Assembly (NCBI GenBank): GCA_024160085.1
Contig: JAMDYG010000001.1
Coordinates: 372,001-436,000, forward strand
Direction: 5' to 3'
DNA length: 64,000 nucleotides
Source: Serratia symbiotica
GTDB taxonomy: Bacteria; Pseudomonadota; Gammaproteobacteria; Enterobacterales; Enterobacteriaceae
The notes under the pieces were generated by a model. That model made no database searches and was not told the origin of the DNA. It saw nothing but the letters and a program-made list of their open reading frames with translations. Position 1 is the stretch's first letter. Each line of letters begins with the position of its first letter. The translations under genes were made by a program, and so were the position numbers. Below are positions 62,892 through 64,000 of this stretch, piece after piece.

Positions 62892-64000
62892 CAGCGGCTG
62901 TCCCCCTGGGAGCACTTGCAACAGGAGGCCGGTGTGGCGTTGCCAAGACGTACCGTAATGCGGCTGCATGCCTGGCGTAGGCTACACAGGATCAACAAGT
63001 TAACCAGCGCTACTACCAGGATAACCGTCAGGCTGTACTGTGGATGATGATTGAAAGTCGCCACCTGATAGAACAACGTCGCCAGCGAGTAAGCGATGTT
63101 AAGCCCCCATAAAATGGAGAACGTCATCCAGCCACGGCTTGATTCACGGGCGATAGCACTCATTACTGACGCGCAAGGGACATACAGAAGCACGAAAATC
63201 AAGTAGCTGTAGGCAGAGATGTTCGAACTGAACTTGCTGCTCATCACTCCTATCGAACTAACCTCCATCTCCCCTTTGCCCTTGTTGGCTTCGATAGGAT
63301 TGGACAGCACGCTCAGGCTGAAGGTGTTTTTCAGCCCTTGCCAGGTTTTCCGCAGTGCGCCGGCCAGCTCATCCAGCAGATTGAAGCTGGCAGCGTCGAA
63401 TTCCTGGTTGCTGATACGTTCGGAGGTATAAAGGGTGTTCAGCGTGCCGACCACCACTTCTTTCGCTATGGCACCGGCCACTAAGCCAACGGTGGCCTGC
63501 CAGTTATCGTTGTGCACGCCCATCGGCTGTAGCAGCGGCGTCATCATTTTTGACACCGACGCCAGCGCAGAATCATTGATGTTGTCGACCGGTTTACCTC
63601 TGAACGTTATGCTGTTTAGGCCACTGATAAAGATGCTGGCTATCACGATCACTTTGCCAGCGCGTAGCACGAAGTCTTTCAACCGTTGCCGGGTTTGCAG
63701 CAGCAGGCTTTTCAGGTGCGGTACGTGGTAGACCGGCAACTCCATGATGAATGGTGAGGCTTCGCCGCGCATGAGGGTGTATTTCAGCACCAGGCCGGTG
63801 AGGATCGCGACCATGATGCCGAGCATATATAGCGAAAACACCACCCACGTGCCGTCCTGGCCGAAGAAGGCGGCTGCGAACACCGCGAAGATCGCCAGGC
63901 GAGCACCGCAGGACATGAAAGGTGCCATCATGATGGTGATCAGTCGTTCACGCTGGGTGTCCAGCGTTCGGGCACCCATGATAGAAGGTACGTTGCAGCC
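62891..64000 (-). CDS. feoB: FeoB ferrous iron transporter, C-terminal part (cut by window edge)
   Basis: GTP-dependent inner-membrane ferrous iron permease. The frame is open from the window end to 62891 and covers about 370 of ~770 residues: [40 protein letters not shown] (Gate motif with the conserved Cys), [57 protein letters not shown] (second Gate motif), [20 protein letters not shown], and a short Cys-containing tail. No stop or frameshift in the visible part. The N-terminal G domain is outside the window. Confidence 0.93.
   Translation of the reverse strand, partial: GCNVPSIMGARTLDTQRERLITIMMAPFMSCGARLAIFAVFAAAFFGQDGTWVVFSLYMLGIMVAILTGLVLKYTLMRGEASPFIMELPVYHVPHLKSLLLQTRQRLKDFVLRAGKVIVIASIFISGLNSITFRGKPVDNINDSALASVSKMMTPLLQPMGVHNDNWQATVGLVAGAIAKEVVVGTLNTLYTSERISNQEFDAASFNLLDELAGALRKTWQGLKNTFSLSVLSNPIEANKGKGEMEVSSIGVMSSKFSSNISAYSYLIFVLLYVPCASVMSAIARESSRGWMTFSILWGLNIAYSLATLFYQVATFNHHPQYSLTVILVVALVNLLILCSLRQACSRITVRLGNATPASCCKCSQGDSR

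Overview
The window reads as a chromosome segment of a Serratia-like enterobacterium with very many broken genes. Gene order and protein sequence are Enterobacterales: rlmJ-prlC-rsmJ-uspA, pitA-yhiN, yhgN-asd, glpEGR, nfuA-gntX-bioH, feoBC. More than half of the recognisable genes carry stops, frameshifts or internal deletions. This is the pattern of a recently host-restricted symbiont; the species guess (Serratia symbiotica, an aphid symbiont) is inference.

Layout. 0-3.8 kb: remains of selenoprotein and formate metabolism (fdhE, selA, selB), a broken mdfA drug exporter, and selC (tRNA-Sec), which is itself losing base pairs. 3.9-12.4 kb: a decayed island next to selC, with a P4-type integrase, a small HTH regulator, a type I restriction-modification locus hsdM-hsdS-prrC-hsdR carrying an embedded PrrC-like anticodon nuclease, and an AlpA-type regulator. 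12.5-16.13 kb: insertion-sequence debris (IS66 with an inverted duplication of its own end, IS21 istB, a second IS66, IS5) ending 4 bp from the gyrB stop codon.

16.1-27 kb is the conserved replication/translation core: gyrB, dnaN, dnaA (reverse strand) and rpmH, rnpA, yidD, yidC, mnmE (forward strand). All are intact except recF, which is dead inside the dnaA-dnaN-recF-gyrB order. 27-34.4 kb: dead gor, intact rlmJ, prlC and rsmJ, a dead sugar-binding protein and a dead uspA. 34.6-41.3 kb: an IS481-like element and a wholly dead myo-inositol cluster (iolE, iolH-like, iolD, iolT, iolI-like). 41.6-51.1 kb: intact pitA, then dead yhiN, srfC, srfB, a fetA-fetB deletion fusion and a probable fimbrial adhesin remnant.

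51.3-64 kb: the small RNA RyhB with a Fur-box-like promoter, dead gntT and gntK, intact yhgN and asd, dead glpD, glpR and glpG, intact glpE, intact nfuA, dead gntX and bioH, and intact feoC and feoB (feoB cut by the window edge). Together the survivors cover replication, translation, membrane insertion, tRNA modification, phosphate uptake, aspartate-family biosynthesis, Fe-S assembly and ferrous iron uptake. Optional carbon sources (inositol, gluconate, glycerol-3-phosphate), defence, virulence, biotin-side and redox-repair genes are decaying.
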